DNA from: Janthinobacterium sp.
GTDB lineage: Bacteria; Pseudomonadota; Gammaproteobacteria; Burkholderiales; Burkholderiaceae_D
Direction of reading: 5' to 3'
Assembly: GCF_009923995.1 (NCBI RefSeq)
Contig: NZ_RFSK01000017.1
Location: forward strand, 34,549 to 98,548
Length of the DNA stretch: 64,000 nt
Part shown: positions 32,469-41,641 of the stretch, piece by piece
Position numbering within the stretch: position 1 is the first letter of the stretch
How the letters are laid out: each line of letters starts with the position of its first letter
Translations under genes and position numbers: made by a program
The notes under the pieces: generated by a model
Database searches by the model: none
Seen by the model: only the letters and a program-made list of their open reading frames with translations
What the model was told of the DNA's origin: nothing

Positions 32469-35400
32469 CTAATCGAATGCCCAGGTGTACAAGACGTCCA
32501 GGGCATTGTTGGTGCCGGTCTGGAACTGCAGGGTGATGCGGCGGTTCAGCTTGTAGCGCAGCTTGACCAGGCTCGTCGCCGTGCTCGTGCCCTGCTCGAA
32601 CGTCAGGTAGGCGCGCGAGGACAGGCGCTTGCCGACGGTGACGACCGTGCTTTCCAGTCCCTGTGCCTGCGACAGGCCCACTTCGTCGAGGCCCAGCGAA
32701 TTGGCCAGCTTGCCCTGCAAGCCGCCGCCGGAGCCGCCGAAGAGGGCGCCCGCCGCCGTGGTGAGCAAGGCCATTTCATCGCCGGCCGCCGATTCCGCGC
32801 CATGGCCGAGGATCAGCCAGGCCAGCTTGTCGCTGTCCGACACGCTCGGCGTGGACACCAGCTTGGCCGTCGGCGCCTGGGCCGTGCCGCGCACTTCCAC
32901 GCCCGCTTCCACGTTCGTTTCCGACAGCGCTTCGCCTTCCGGACGCTTGCGCACGGCCAGGATGTTCAGCGATGGATTGTCGTAGGCGCCAGTGAAGGCG
33001 ATCAGGCCCCGCTCGATGGACAGCTTCTGTCCGTAGGCCGCGTACTGGCCGTTGGCCACGCGGATGCTGCCCGTCACACGCGGCGCGGCGCGGTTGATGA
33101 CGCGCGCGCGCACGCTGCCCGCCAGGTCCGCGTCCAGGCCCATGCCGCGCAGGTGGAAGGCGTTGCCCAGGTCAAATTCCAGGTCGATATTCAGGGGCAG
33201 CGACGGCGCTTCCTTGCTGCCCTTGACCTCCTTGCCCAGCACCACCACGTCGTTGCTTTGCGTGGGCGTGTCCTGCGGCGCCAGTTCGATCAGGGCGCGG
33301 TTGGCCTTGAACTTGCCTTCGAAGCTGAAGCGCTTGTCGTTGCGCACCAGGGTGCTGTTGCCTGACAGCACCAAGGTGCGGTCGGGACGCGACAGCGCCT
33401 GCAGGCGGTCGGCCATCAGCTTCAGCTCCAGGCTCGCTTCGCCATTCGCAAAACGCACCCAGCCATCGGCCTGCACCTTGCCGTCGCCGCCGTCAAAGCT
33501 CAGGCGTTGCAATTGCAGCTGGTCGCCGGCCAGCTTGGCTTGCAGCACGCCATTGCGCAATTTCAAGCCCTGGTCGGCCCAGTTCACCAGCAGCTTGCTG
33601 CCGTTGATGTCGCCATTCAGTTGCGGCGCACCGATGGTGCCGCTGCCGGACAGGGCCACTTTCAGGGCGCCGCCCAGTTCCAGGCCTGGCTGGCCCGTCA
33701 GCGGCGCCAGCCAGGCCAGCGAATCGACGTTGGTCGTGCCCGTCAGGGAGAGGGCGCTGTCGTTGCTGATGCGTCCGCCCAGCATTTGCACGGTGGCGTT
33801 GATATCGCTCTGGCCCGCGCGCGCGCCATCGAGTTTCACGGCTAGGCGCAATTGCTGGTTGGCCACGTCAATGCGCGCGTCGAGGGTGCGCAAGCCCAGC
33901 GCCAGCGGCTGCTCCACGCCCACCGTCACGTCGCCTTTTTCGCGGTAGATATGCAGCATGCCGGCCAGGGCCGGGTCCTTCTGTTTCGCCGTCGGCACCT
34001 GCATGTCGAGCGACCATTGCGCGCCCAGGGTCAGGTCGCTGCGCGCGTTCGCCTGCAGCGACGGAATCACTTGCGCCAGGTAGGTCAGCGCCACGCCGGC
34101 CGCCTGGCCGGAACTGGTCCAGCGGGGGCCGTTCTTGACGAGGCTTTGCATGGTGATGCTGCCCGCTGGCAATTTGATGACGGTGTTGCCCACGCTGATC
34201 TGCTCGGGCTGGCCCAGGCCCGCCACGCCGCTGCCGGCGGGGCCCGCCACCTTGACGGGCACGGGCGCCTGCAGCACGAGCGCATAGCGGCCCTTGTTTT
34301 GCAGGCTGTCGATGGTGCCCGTCCAGCTGGCGCCGCTCTGGCTGCCTTTGATTTGCACGCTGGCATCGAAATCGTCATTGCGCGCCGCCAGGTTCACCGT
34401 ATGGCTGCCGCGCGTGCCGGAGGTACTCAGGCGGGCGCTGCCCAGCTTGAAGGTGGGCGTGCTGTAGCCCGCAATCTCCAGGCTGCTGACCATGGGGTCG
34501 AGCGCGCCCTGGCCGGCACCCACGCTGGCGCTGCCCTTGATGGACTTCAATTGCTGGTCGCCAAAGAAGGTCAGGTCGCGGCCATCAAGGCTCAGCTGCG
34601 CGGCGGGCGCGTCCATCTTGCCCGAGACGCTACCCGACGCCTGCAGCACGCCGGCAAAGCGGGGACCGAGGGTCGACAATTGCGGCGCGTCCAGCTTCCA
34701 CGTCAGCTTGTCGGTGGCACCGCCGAGCGCGCCCTTGGCTTGCAGGCTGTTCGGCCCCAGGCGCAGTTCCGTGTCCACGCTGTCGACCCGTTTCGCATTG
34801 GCGGACAGTTTGGCGTAGCCGGCCAGCGGCGCGTTTTGCAGGGTCGATTCGCGCAAGCCCAGGTTCAGGGCCACTTGCCAGTCGCTCGTCAGGCGGCCGC
34901 TGCCGGTGAAATCCGCATTCACGTTACCGCTGGGCAGGGAAGCGCCGAAGGCGGCCGGGTTGATCTTTTGCAAGGAACCTGCCAGTTTCAACTCCGCTTC
35001 CTGCTTCGGTCCCGTCAAGCCCACTTCGCCGCTGGCGTGGATGGCGCTGTCCGCCGCAGGACGCTTGCCGCTGGTCAAGCCCAGTCCTTTTGCATCGGCA
35101 ACAAAACTCGTGCGTGGCTGCTGCATCGTGCCCTGCACGACGCCGCTGGCCAGCACGCTGCCCAGCAAGTCGGCCTGTACGGCGGACAGTTGCCGCGCAT
35201 CGACGTTCCAGTTGAGTTTTTCGCCGGCGCCGCCAAAGTTGCCCTTGGCCGTGGCGTTGTTCTTGCCCAGTGCCAGCTGCACGTCGATGCCGCTGAAGTG
35301 GGCCGCATCGGCCGTCAGCTTGCCCTTGCCGGACAGGGGCTGGTCGAGCAGCTTGCTGGGACGCACGGTGAAGTCCGCATTCGCCAGCCATTGCGGTGCC

Positions 35401-36902
35401 ACGTGGCCGTTGGCGCGCACGTCGAGATTCAGGTCGGCCACGGGGAAGGCGCCGAAGTCGGCGGGATTGAGGCGGCTGGCATTGGCCACGGCCTTGAATT
35501 CCTGCCCGTCCTTCAGGCTGATCTGGCCCGTCGCGCTGACGTTGCTCTTGCCCGCTTGTAAGGTGGCCTTGCGCAGTTGCACGAGGGAATCTGCGAGGGT
35601 GGCTTCCACGTCCAGGCGCAGCTTGGCTTCGCCCAGCTTGGCGCGCAGGGTCTGCGTCTTGCCGTCGCTGTCGAGTACGATATCGCCCACGATCTTGGTG
35701 CTGTTGATGCTGCTGTAGATGTGCTGCAAGTCGATCTTGTCCGTGTGCAAGATCAATTGCGCATTGCCGATGGCCGCGTCGGCCGCGTCGCGGTTGAGCT
35801 TGCCGCTGCCCGTGAACTTGCCCGCATTGCCGAAATCGATGAGGGCCGATTCCAGGGTGGTGGCCGTCAGGGTGCCGCCCAGGCGCGCCTCGAACTGGCG
35901 CAGGGGCAGCTTTTGCTGGTCGATGGGACCGGGCGTGGCATGGTTGAGGATGGCCAGCTTGCCCGACACGGTCTGCGCGTTGGGCCGCGTGTCGATGGCG
36001 GCGTCCAGTTCCAGGCTCAGGTCCGCCTGCGGCAGGGTCGCATCGAACTTGCCCGGATTGATGTTGCGGCCACGGATGCTGGCCGAGTGCAGGATGATGA
36101 CGGGGTCGAACGGCGCCAGCGCCAGCTGGGCGTCGGCCGTGGCCGCGCCCGCGCTGCCCTTGGCCGTGACGTTGAGCACCTTCAGGTCGCCGCCGAGCTG
36201 CAGATTCAAGGCGGCGGGTTTTTCGCCGGCCGCCGGGTTGATCTGCGTCAAGCCCGCCTTGCCTGACAGTTTGAACGGCTGCGTGGCGGCAATCGTCGCG
36301 CTGGCCGTGGCCTGGCCGAAGGGCGTCAGGGCGGAGGCGTTTTCCAGCTGCCATTGCGTCTTGTCGCCGGACAGGGTGAAGTGGATTTTTTCAAATACCG
36401 TGTTGCCGCCCGCGCTGACGAGCGTCACCTTGTCCAGGCGCGCATCGCTGATGCCCACCTTGAACGGCGAAGCCAGGCTGGCGGGCATGGTCGACGGTTC
36501 CTCGGACGGCGCCAGGCTTTCCACGGCCAGGCTGGCCACGTGCAATTCGCTGATGGCAATGCCTTCCGAGAAGAACTGGAACGGCGACCAGTTGATGTCG
36601 ATGTTGTCGGCCGTGATGTGCTGCGTCTTGCTGCGGTAGCTGACGTGGCCCAGGTGCATGCGGTTGTACAGCGAGCCGGACACGCCCGACACTTCGATCT
36701 CGCCGCCGCTGGCGCTGGCCACTTTTTGCACCAGCATCTGCAAGGTCGATTCGCGGCCCAGGAACCAGAAGGCGGCGCCCAACAGCACGGCCAGGCTGGC
36801 GACGGCGATCAGCAGGTAGCGCATCCAGCGGCGCGGTGGTTTCGCCGGCGGCGCCGGTGGCGGCGCGGCGGCGTTGGGGGACTCGGTAGTAATATCGGAC
36901 AT
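32469..36902 (-). CDS. tamB: Translocation and assembly module protein TamB
   Basis: 1,477-residue inner-membrane-anchored protein that spans the periplasm. It has one N-terminal membrane helix (WMRYLLIAVASLAVLLGAAFWFL), a very long repetitive beta-strand region (AsmA/TamB-type), and the conserved C-terminal TamB (DUF490) domain (PRVTGSIRVANGQYAAYGQK, SLNILAVRKRPEGE, LAWLILGHGAES, ending LQFQTGTNNALDVLYTWAFD). TamB partners with TamA for outer membrane protein insertion and is implicated in phospholipid transport. Its start overlaps the tamA stop (ATGA), giving the usual tamA-tamB operon. Confidence 0.95.
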   Translation of the reverse strand: MSDITTESPNAAAPPPAPPAKPPRRWMRYLLIAVASLAVLLGAAFWFLGRESTLQMLVQKVASASGGEIEVSGVSGSLYNRMHLGHVSYRSKTQHITADNIDINWSPFQFFSEGIAISELHVASLAVESLAPSEEPSTMPASLASPFKVGISDARLDKVTLVSAGGNTVFEKIHFTLSGDKTQWQLENASALTPFGQATASATIAATQPFKLSGKAGLTQINPAAGEKPAALNLQLGGDLKVLNVTAKGSAGAATADAQLALAPFDPVIILHSASIRGRNINPGKFDATLPQADLSLELDAAIDTRPNAQTVSGKLAILNHATPGPIDQQKLPLRQFEARLGGTLTATTLESALIDFGNAGKFTGSGKLNRDAADAAIGNAQLILHTDKIDLQHIYSSINSTKIVGDIVLDSDGKTQTLRAKLGEAKLRLDVEATLADSLVQLRKATLQAGKSNVSATGQISLKDGQEFKAVANASRLNPADFGAFPVADLNLDVRANGHVAPQWLANADFTVRPSKLLDQPLSGKGKLTADAAHFSGIDVQLALGKNNATAKGNFGGAGEKLNWNVDARQLSAVQADLLGSVLASGVVQGTMQQPRTSFVADAKGLGLTSGKRPAADSAIHASGEVGLTGPKQEAELKLAGSLQKINPAAFGASLPSGNVNADFTGSGRLTSDWQVALNLGLRESTLQNAPLAGYAKLSANAKRVDSVDTELRLGPNSLQAKGALGGATDKLTWKLDAPQLSTLGPRFAGVLQASGSVSGKMDAPAAQLSLDGRDLTFFGDQQLKSIKGSASVGAGQGALDPMVSSLEIAGYSTPTFKLGSARLSTSGTRGSHTVNLAARNDDFDASVQIKGSQSGASWTGTIDSLQNKGRYALVLQAPVPVKVAGPAGSGVAGLGQPEQISVGNTVIKLPAGSITMQSLVKNGPRWTSSGQAAGVALTYLAQVIPSLQANARSDLTLGAQWSLDMQVPTAKQKDPALAGMLHIYREKGDVTVGVEQPLALGLRTLDARIDVANQQLRLAVKLDGARAGQSDINATVQMLGGRISNDSALSLTGTTNVDSLAWLAPLTGQPGLELGGALKVALSGSGTIGAPQLNGDINGSKLLVNWADQGLKLRNGVLQAKLAGDQLQLQRLSFDGGDGKVQADGWVRFANGEASLELKLMADRLQALSRPDRTLVLSGNSTLVRNDKRFSFEGKFKANRALIELAPQDTPTQSNDVVVLGKEVKGSKEAPSLPLNIDLEFDLGNAFHLRGMGLDADLAGSVRARVINRAAPRVTGSIRVANGQYAAYGQKLSIERGLIAFTGAYDNPSLNILAVRKRPEGEALSETNVEAGVEVRGTAQAPTAKLVSTPSVSDSDKLAWLILGHGAESAAGDEMALLTTAAGALFGGSGGGLQGKLANSLGLDEVGLSQAQGLESTVVTVGKRLSSRAYLTFEQGTSTATSLVKLRYKLNRRITLQFQTGTNNALDVLYTWAFD

Positions 36903-38884
36903 CAGAAAGTGAATCCCAGAGAGAAGTGCAGACGGAATTTGTGGACGGCGTGGCCATATGCCACGTCGACGTTGATGGGGCCGACGGGGCTCTTGTAGCG
37001 TCCGCCCAGGCCGTAGCCCGATTTCGGCGTCATGGCCGCTTTCACCGTGTCGGCCGAGTTGCCGGCGTCATAGAAGGCGGCGATCGCCCATTTCGGCTTG
37101 AACCAGTACTGGTATTCGGCGCTGCCGGTGAGCATATAGCGTCCGCCGACGGTGGCGTCGCCTTCCTTCACGCCCAGTTCCTGGTAGCCATAGCCGCGCA
37201 CCGACTGGTCGCCGCCCGCGCGGAACAGGTAGACGGCGGGCACGCCTTTTTTCTCTTTCGAGCCCAGCGCGCCCATTTCGCCGCGCAGGATCACTTCGCC
37301 TTTTTCGCCCAGCGGGTGATACCAGACGACCTTGCCGGCCACGCGCACGAAGCGCTCGTCCGTCAGCACGGGCAGCAGGGCGCCGCCCACCTGGGCATTG
37401 ATGACGTACCCCCTGGTGGGGAAGAGCAGGCTGTCGAGGTCGCGCTTGGTGATGGCATAGGTCAGCGGCAAGCTCTTGCTGCGCGTCTGTTCCAGGCCCA
37501 CGACGGTCTTGTCCTCGCTGAGGAATTCGAACGTCAGGCTGCGCTCCAGGTTGGTGCCGCCCCAGTTGCGCTTCACGGAGACGCTGGAGACGGCCGTGAT
37601 TTCGTTGGAAATGTCGCTGCGCTCGAACGAGGCGCCCGCGCTGTCGTTGTAGCCGCGCTCGGTGGTGGGGAAATAGAAGTTGGCGTGCGCCGCCTGTTTC
37701 TTCGTTTCCATGGTGATGGCGCTCTTGAAGCGCGTGCCCCACACGTTCAGGTTGTCATAGTTGAGCTGGGCACGATTCCCCGTATTCGTACTGAAACCGA
37801 GACCGGCGCTGACGTTTTGCTGCTTGTTTTCCGTCACGCGCACGACCAGCGGCAGCAGCGGCGCGGGCCCCCGGTTGACGGGCTTGGCCACGGGGGCCGC
37901 GCCCTCGGCCTCGGCCGCCTGGGTTTCCTGGCCCGCCTCGATCTGTTCGCTGAGGATGCTGCTCATGTCGGCGCTCACTTCCACGCTGGCAAAGTAACCC
38001 GTGTCCTGCAGGCGCGCCTGGAACGATTGCAGCGCCGATTCGCTGTAGTATTCGCCGGGGCGGATCTTGTCCAGATTGCGGATGATGCTTTCAGGATAGC
38101 GTTGCAAGCCTTCGATGCGCAGCTCGCCAAAGCGCAGCTCGGGACCGCTGTCGAGCACCACCATCAGGGAAACCTTGTGCGTTTCGGGGTCGACCACGGC
38201 TTGCGTGTCGACCAGCTGGGCACGCGGATAGCGCGTCTGCACCACTTCGCGCAGCAGGGCGCGCTTGGCGGATTCCCATTCCGCCTGGCGAAACACGCTG
38301 CCCGTCTTCAATGACCAGTTGCGCTTGAGCGCTTCCGTGTCATACGGTTCGCTTGCCGCCAGCGGCGGCGTGGGGTCGAAGCCGCGCAGTTCCAGCTCGA
38401 CCTGGCCGACCGTCACGGGTTCGCCCGGGTCGACGTCGATGATGACGACGGGTTTGGCGCCCGTCGCATCGAGGCGCACGGTGACGGTGGGCGTGTAGTA
38501 GCCGGCCGTGGCGACGAGGTTTTTGACTTGCTCGGGAGCATCGCGCACGAGGCGCTGCAATTGCTCGCGGTCCATGCGGGGATTGCCGCGGAAGCGTTCC
38601 AGGTCGAGGTTTTTTTCCAGTAACTCATCGAGGTCGCCCGGCGCGTTGACTTTCACCTCGTATTGCAGCGGGGCCGGTGCCGCTTCCGTGGCGGCGCTGC
38701 TGTCGGCCGCGGCGTCTTGCGTGCCTTCCTGGGCATAGGCGTGGGCGATGGGGAAGACCAGGATGACGCTGCCGGCGGCCGCCAGTGTCAGTTGACCCAT
38801 TACTTTTACCACCACTTGTGCCAAAATTCGTGGTCGTAGCGCCTTGCCGGCGGCTGTGTGCCGTATAGGTCGTGCAGAAAACAT
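36902..38884 (-). CDS. tamA: Translocation and assembly module outer membrane protein TamA
   Basis: 660-residue Omp85-family protein. The signal region (GQLTLAAAGSVILVFPIAHAYA) is followed by an acidic segment, POTRA domains (about residues 70-280: GYYTPTVTVRLDATGAKPVV, LRFGELRIEGLQRYP, DTGYFASVEVSADMS) and a C-terminal 16-strand barrel (VSAGLGFSTNTGNRAQLNY, ending KFRLHFSLGFTF with the terminal phenylalanine). The motif VRGYGYQELG is typical of the barrel lid loop. The start at 38884 was chosen: it has a GGAGC site and a sensible leader, while the frame up to 38995 adds implausible residues. It is divergent from queC. Confidence 0.93.
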   Translation of the reverse strand: MFSARPIRHTAAGKALRPRILAQVVVKVMGQLTLAAAGSVILVFPIAHAYAQEGTQDAAADSSAATEAAPAPLQYEVKVNAPGDLDELLEKNLDLERFRGNPRMDREQLQRLVRDAPEQVKNLVATAGYYTPTVTVRLDATGAKPVVIIDVDPGEPVTVGQVELELRGFDPTPPLAASEPYDTEALKRNWSLKTGSVFRQAEWESAKRALLREVVQTRYPRAQLVDTQAVVDPETHKVSLMVVLDSGPELRFGELRIEGLQRYPESIIRNLDKIRPGEYYSESALQSFQARLQDTGYFASVEVSADMSSILSEQIEAGQETQAAEAEGAAPVAKPVNRGPAPLLPLVVRVTENKQQNVSAGLGFSTNTGNRAQLNYDNLNVWGTRFKSAITMETKKQAAHANFYFPTTERGYNDSAGASFERSDISNEITAVSSVSVKRNWGGTNLERSLTFEFLSEDKTVVGLEQTRSKSLPLTYAITKRDLDSLLFPTRGYVINAQVGGALLPVLTDERFVRVAGKVVWYHPLGEKGEVILRGEMGALGSKEKKGVPAVYLFRAGGDQSVRGYGYQELGVKEGDATVGGRYMLTGSAEYQYWFKPKWAIAAFYDAGNSADTVKAAMTPKSGYGLGGRYKSPVGPINVDVAYGHAVHKFRLHFSLGFTF

Positions 38885-38916
38885 GGTGCTCCAGATGAGT
38901 AAATGCTGACTGCATG

Positions 38917-38932
38917 TTACCGGAATAGGTAA
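38917..38932. promoter_or_regulatory. Short palindrome in the tamA/queC divergent region
   Basis: TTACC (38917-38921) and GGTAA (38928-38932) flank six bases in the 138-base AT-rich divergent region. It could be an operator for either gene; there is no independent support. Confidence 0.3.
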
Positions 38933-39022
38933 ATTGATGGCGGACGAATAAGTATTATTAGCGCACAGAATCTCGTTTCCCCGCGCACTCAACAACAGAA
39001 TAAAATTGAAAAGAAAGAAATT

Positions 39023-39748
39023 ATGCTAGCAACTGACTCCGCACTGGTGCTCTTTAGCGGTGGGCAAGATTCCACCACCTGCCTGGCCTGGGCCCTGAAG
39101 CACTATAGCCGCGTGGAAACGATTGGCTTCGACTATGGCCAGCGCCATGCGATCGAGCTGACCGTGCGTCCCGGCGTGCTCGAGCAGATGCGCCAGCAGT
39201 CGCCCGAGTGGGACAGCCGCCTCGGCCCTGACCACATGATAGACCTGTCCCTGATTTCCGCCATTTCCGATACGGCCATGACGCAGAACGTCGAGATCGT
39301 CATGCAGGAAAACGGCTTGCCGAACACGTTTGTTCCTGGGCGCAACTTGCTGTTCATGACGGTGGCCGCCACCGTGGCCTACCGCCGCGGCCTGACGGTG
39401 CTCGTCGGCGGCATGTGCGAGACGGATTTCTCCGGCTACCCCGATTGCCGCGACGACACGATGAAGGCCCTGCAAGTGGCCTTGAACCTGGGCATGGATA
39501 CGCGCCTGAAGCTGGAAACGCCGCTGATGTGGCTGGACAAGGCGCAAAGCTGGGACCTGGCGGAAGACCTGGGCGGCCAGCCGCTGGTCGACCTGATCCG
39601 CAGCGGCACGCACACGTGCTACCTGGGCGAGCGGGGCGAGCTGCACGACTGGGGCTATGGCTGCGGCACCTGCCCCGCCTGCGCCCTGCGCGCCAACGGC
39701 TACCAGCAGTACGCGGCGAGGAAGGCGGCGACACCGGCTATAAAATAA
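39023..39748 (+). CDS. queC: 7-cyano-7-deazaguanine synthase
   Basis: 241-residue QueC, which converts 7-carboxy-7-deazaguanine to preQ0 using ATP and ammonia in queuosine synthesis. The PP-loop ATP motif is [16 protein letters not shown]. Further motifs are [24 protein letters not shown] and the zinc-binding end [17 protein letters not shown]. Length matches the family. No other queuosine gene is nearby, and no preQ1 riboswitch was recognised upstream. Confidence 0.95.
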   Translation: MLATDSALVLFSGGQDSTTCLAWALKHYSRVETIGFDYGQRHAIELTVRPGVLEQMRQQSPEWDSRLGPDHMIDLSLISAISDTAMTQNVEIVMQENGLPNTFVPGRNLLFMTVAATVAYRRGLTVLVGGMCETDFSGYPDCRDDTMKALQVALNLGMDTRLKLETPLMWLDKAQSWDLAEDLGGQPLVDLIRSGTHTCYLGERGELHDWGYGCGTCPACALRANGYQQYAARKAATPAIK

Positions 39749-39826
39749 GCAGTTTGCGCCGTTTCTTCAAGCGGCGCGGCAGGGGGCCGGGCCATGCTGT
39801 GGTTTTTGCCACAGGAGAGCCTTGCC

Positions 39827-40732
39827 ATGAAATCCCTCTTTGCCGCGCTGTACGGCCCCGTGTTCTGGGCCGGCTTCATCGGCGCCGCCGCAACGCTGGT
39901 GGCGGCGTGCCACCTGTCCCTGTGGGTCTTGCCGCCCTTGCTGCTGCTGGCCCTGCTGACGTCCTTCCTGGCCGAGCGCTACCTGCCGTATGACGGCGAC
40001 TGGAACGTGGACCACGGCGACGGCGCGCGCGACGTCCTGCACGCACTCGTCAACGAGGCGCTGTACCTGCTGGGCCTGGCCATCTTTCCCCTCCTGGCCG
40101 GGCACCTGGCGCTGGGGCCATTCTGGCCCGCGCAGCTGCCGTTCTGGGGCCAGCTGCTGCTGGCCATCCTGATTGCCGACTGCGGCATCACCTTCGTGCA
40201 TTACCTGAGCCACCGTTATTATTTTCTGTGGAAACTGCATGCCGTGCACCACAGCGTGCGGCGCCTGTACGGCTTCAATGGCTGGATGAAGCATCCGCTG
40301 CACCTGCTGCTGGAAGCGGCGGGCGGCATGCTGCCGCTATTGCTGCTGGGCATACCGGAGCGCGTCATGGGCGTGCTGGCGTTTGCCGTGGCGGTGCAAT
40401 TGCTGCTGCAGCATGCGAACGTGGACATGCGCATGGGGCCGCTGCGCCACGTCTTCGCCTGGGCGCCCCTGCACCGCTTTCATCACATGAAATACGGCAC
40501 CGCCGGCGACGTGAATTTCGGCCTGTTCTTTACGTGCTGGGACCGGATGCTGGGCACGCGTTTCGACGCGCCCGCCTACCGCATGCGGGGCGAGGACCTG
40601 GGCATCGGCAGCCGTCCCGATTATCCCGTGGCCTATCTGCCGCAGCTGCTGGAACCGTTCCGCGCGGAAGAGGGCGTGCGCGCGCCCGAAGCGCCGGCCG
40701 GGCTGTGCCAGGAGTTCAGCCGAGAAGCTTGA
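39827..40732 (+). CDS. Sterol desaturase / fatty acid hydroxylase family protein
   Basis: 301-residue membrane enzyme of the di-iron fatty acid hydroxylase superfamily. The histidine clusters are all visible: HYLSHRYYFLWKLHAVHHS and, after further membrane segments, HRFHHMKYGTAGDVNFG; a single H lies in the QHANVDMRMGP segment. Several hydrophobic helices precede them. Substrate (lipid, carotenoid or hopanoid) cannot be told. ATG 39827 is preferred because AGGAGAG lies just upstream; ATG 39794 would add 11 residues. The 3' end overlaps the convergent AraC gene by 17 bases. Confidence 0.87.
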   Translation: MKSLFAALYGPVFWAGFIGAAATLVAACHLSLWVLPPLLLLALLTSFLAERYLPYDGDWNVDHGDGARDVLHALVNEALYLLGLAIFPLLAGHLALGPFWPAQLPFWGQLLLAILIADCGITFVHYLSHRYYFLWKLHAVHHSVRRLYGFNGWMKHPLHLLLEAAGGMLPLLLLGIPERVMGVLAFAVAVQLLLQHANVDMRMGPLRHVFAWAPLHRFHHMKYGTAGDVNFGLFFTCWDRMLGTRFDAPAYRMRGEDLGIGSRPDYPVAYLPQLLEPFRAEEGVRAPEAPAGLCQEFSREA

Positions 40733-41435
40733 CGTTGAGCTGGCGCAAGCTGCGGTCGGCGCGCACGCCGAACAGGCTGCGCATGGTGCGCGAAAAATGC
40801 GCCGCATCGGCGAAGCCGGCGCCGTGGGCCGCCTGCGTCAGGGTGCTGCCGAGCAAAATGCCGCGGATGGCCAGGCGCAGGCGGCGCCACAGCACCAGGC
40901 GCCGCACGGGCAAGCCCAGGCGGGCGCTGAACAGGCGCTCCAGCTGGCTCAGCGACAGGTGCGCCGCCTCGGCCACGGCGGCCGCGCTGACTTTGCCGGA
41001 GAGTAAGGCATCGACCTGGTCCAGGGCCCGCTGCAGGCGCGCATCGGGCAGGGTCTCGCGCGGCGTCGCTTGCAGGGCGGCGGCCAGGCTGTCCAGGGTG
41101 GGGAGGCGCACGCCGTCGAGCGTTGCCAGCAGGGTGGCGCCGCTCACACGCTGCGGTTCCGCATAGATGGTCAGCATGGACGGCGGCGCGGCCAGGATGG
41201 CATGCGGGCGCAGGCTTTCCACCAGCAGGCAGTGCGCCGTGTGGACGGTGCCGTCGAGCCGCACCGTGAAGGGCGATCCCGTGCTCAGCATCAGCTGGTG
41301 GGCGTAATGGGCGTGGCTGTCCGTGGCGCCCGCTTCGCCATGCAGGATGGCAAAGTCGGGCGCCAGCCATAAGCTTCCTTGCCAGCTCGCCTGCTGCACG
41401 CGCGTCTCCTTCATGATGGTCAGCGGGGCGATCAT
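40716..41435 (-). CDS. AraC-family transcriptional regulator
   Basis: 239-residue regulator with an N-terminal cupin-like sensing part (LAPDFAILHGEAGATDSHAH, VRLDGTVHTAHCLLVESLRP) and a C-terminal double helix-turn-helix (VAEAAHLSLSQLERLFSARL, then LTQAAHGAGFADAAHFSRTMRS-type second helix, FGVR). It is shorter than typical AraC proteins. The target is unknown; it is convergent with the hydroxylase gene and separated from the upstream GGDEF gene by a 200-base divergent region that may hold its operator. Confidence 0.85.
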   Translation of the reverse strand: MIAPLTIMKETRVQQASWQGSLWLAPDFAILHGEAGATDSHAHYAHQLMLSTGSPFTVRLDGTVHTAHCLLVESLRPHAILAAPPSMLTIYAEPQRVSGATLLATLDGVRLPTLDSLAAALQATPRETLPDARLQRALDQVDALLSGKVSAAAVAEAAHLSLSQLERLFSARLGLPVRRLVLWRRLRLAIRGILLGSTLTQAAHGAGFADAAHFSRTMRSLFGVRADRSLRQLNVKLLG

Positions 41436-41641
41436 ATCAGGGCATGCGCGGTGGTTGCCAAGGCATCGAATTTTCCCGCAGCATACATAATTGCATTAAT
41501 GAAATATGTGGTCTTTTTAACACAAAATCCGCCATTGCATGCCTGCCCGCTGTAACGTACTATCATTCTCATCGGCTACCGATGGTAGTCATGCAAGCCC
41601 GCTGCCAGCCTGCGGCCCCGAAGTGGTTTGATGAGCCCGTC